From assembly GCA_029243445.1 (NCBI GenBank), contig JAQWSA010000060.1:1-5277 (forward strand): a DNA stretch of 5,277 bases, given 5' to 3'. Of this stretch, positions 4,856 to 5,277 are shown piece by piece; the first letter of the stretch is position 1; each line of letters starts with the position of its first letter. The DNA is from Alphaproteobacteria bacterium (GTDB lineage Bacteria > Pseudomonadota > Alphaproteobacteria > UBA6615). The notes beneath the pieces are model-generated. The model was not told the DNA's origin. It was given only the letters and a program-made list of their open reading frames with translations, and ran no database searches. A program made the position numbers and the translations under genes.

Positions 4856-5277
4856 ATGAACGATTCAAAAAAAACACCTAAACCTCCGGGTTTCGAAACA
4901 CTATCAATCCACGCTGGAGCATCACCTGATCCAGTAACTGGAGCGCGTAACGTACCTATTTACCAATCCACAGGGTTTGTATTTGATAACGTTGATCATG
5001 CTGCTTCTTTATTTAACCTGCAAGATTTTGGGTATATTTACTCCCGAATTGGCAATCCAACAGTTTCATCTTTAGAAGAAAAAGTTGCAGCACTAGAAAA
5101 TGGCAGAGCAGCTGTAGCCACATCTTCTGGTCACGCAGCACAACTTCTTGCGATGTATATCTTACTCGAACCAGGTGCTAATTTTGTTGCATCAACTAAT
5201 CTTTATGGTGGTTCAATAACTCAATTTACACATACCTTCAAAAAATTTGGTTGGGAGTGCAGGTTTGTAGACCCAAG
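4856..5277 (+). CDS. metY: O-acetylhomoserine sulfhydrylase (aminocarboxypropyltransferase), 5' part
   Basis: The first 140 codons of a PLP enzyme of the Cys/Met-metabolism family run off the window; family members are about 425-430 residues, so roughly a third is present and the PLP lysine lies outside. The enzyme makes homocysteine from O-acetylhomoserine and sulfide, feeding methionine synthesis. Signs are LSIHAG at 16-21, PIYQSTGFVF at 34-43, YSRIGNPT at 62-69 (Tyr and Arg contact the cofactor phosphate of the partner subunit), SSGHAAQ at 90-96 and NLYGGS at 115-120. PIYQSTGFVF followed by an inserted LFNLQDFGYIYSR segment favours the MetY type over cystathionine gamma-synthase. The ATG lies 22 bases after the previous stop, with a modest GGGAA before it. 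I see no SAM riboswitch in that short gap. Confidence 0.93.
   Translation, partial: MNDSKKTPKPPGFETLSIHAGASPDPVTGARNVPIYQSTGFVFDNVDHAASLFNLQDFGYIYSRIGNPTVSSLEEKVAALENGRAAVATSSGHAAQLLAMYILLEPGANFVASTNLYGGSITQFTHTFKKFGWECRFVDP

Overview
The window looks like chromosomal DNA of an AT-rich alphaproteobacterium, plausibly a marine or Rhodospirillales-like lineage. The strongest evidence is the pair of ribosomal proteins. L13 begins with a K-T-Y-S-A-K-P stretch and ends in HPHEAQ...NSKNKRKG, and S9 carries an extra N-terminal arm of about 30 residues; both are alphaproteobacterial habits. From memory, an enoyl-CoA-hydratase-like gene, a COG1832 CoA-binding gene and an O-acetylhomoserine sulfhydrylase gene also sit next to rplM-rpsI in many alphaproteobacteria, as they do here. 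No species can be named.

Right half (about 2840-5277): a plus-strand operon. It encodes an ECHDC3-type crotonase-fold protein, two different COG1832 CoA-binding Rossmann proteins, and the first 140 codons of an O-acetylhomoserine sulfhydrylase (MetY), which is cut by the window edge. Gene spacings are 3, 37 and 22 bases, and the operon has a good extended -10 promoter. The shared theme is CoA thioesters and sulfur/methionine metabolism, but the roles of the first three proteins are unknown.

Centre (1846-2880): rplM-rpsI on the minus strand, divergent from the operon. A consensus TTGACA promoter precedes rplM, the two genes are almost touching, and a 15-bp stem terminator follows rpsI. The shared intergenic region holds two overlapping perfect inverted repeats.

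Left half (1-1845): a long stretch without an intact gene (1085-1845), then a minus-strand zinc-free MDR quinone-oxidoreductase-like gene (101-1084). The gene-poor stretch has unexpected structure. There is an 18/20 copy of the rpsI 3' end, including the last codons and a stop, followed by a weak terminator-like hairpin. There is also a 5 x 7-bp repeat that shares 14 bases with the rpsI 3' end, and a short open frame resembling the C-terminus of an SRPBCC-family protein. I read this as a scar of integration or recombination at the 3' end of rpsI. It is the most interesting part of the window, though the evidence is suggestive rather than conclusive.
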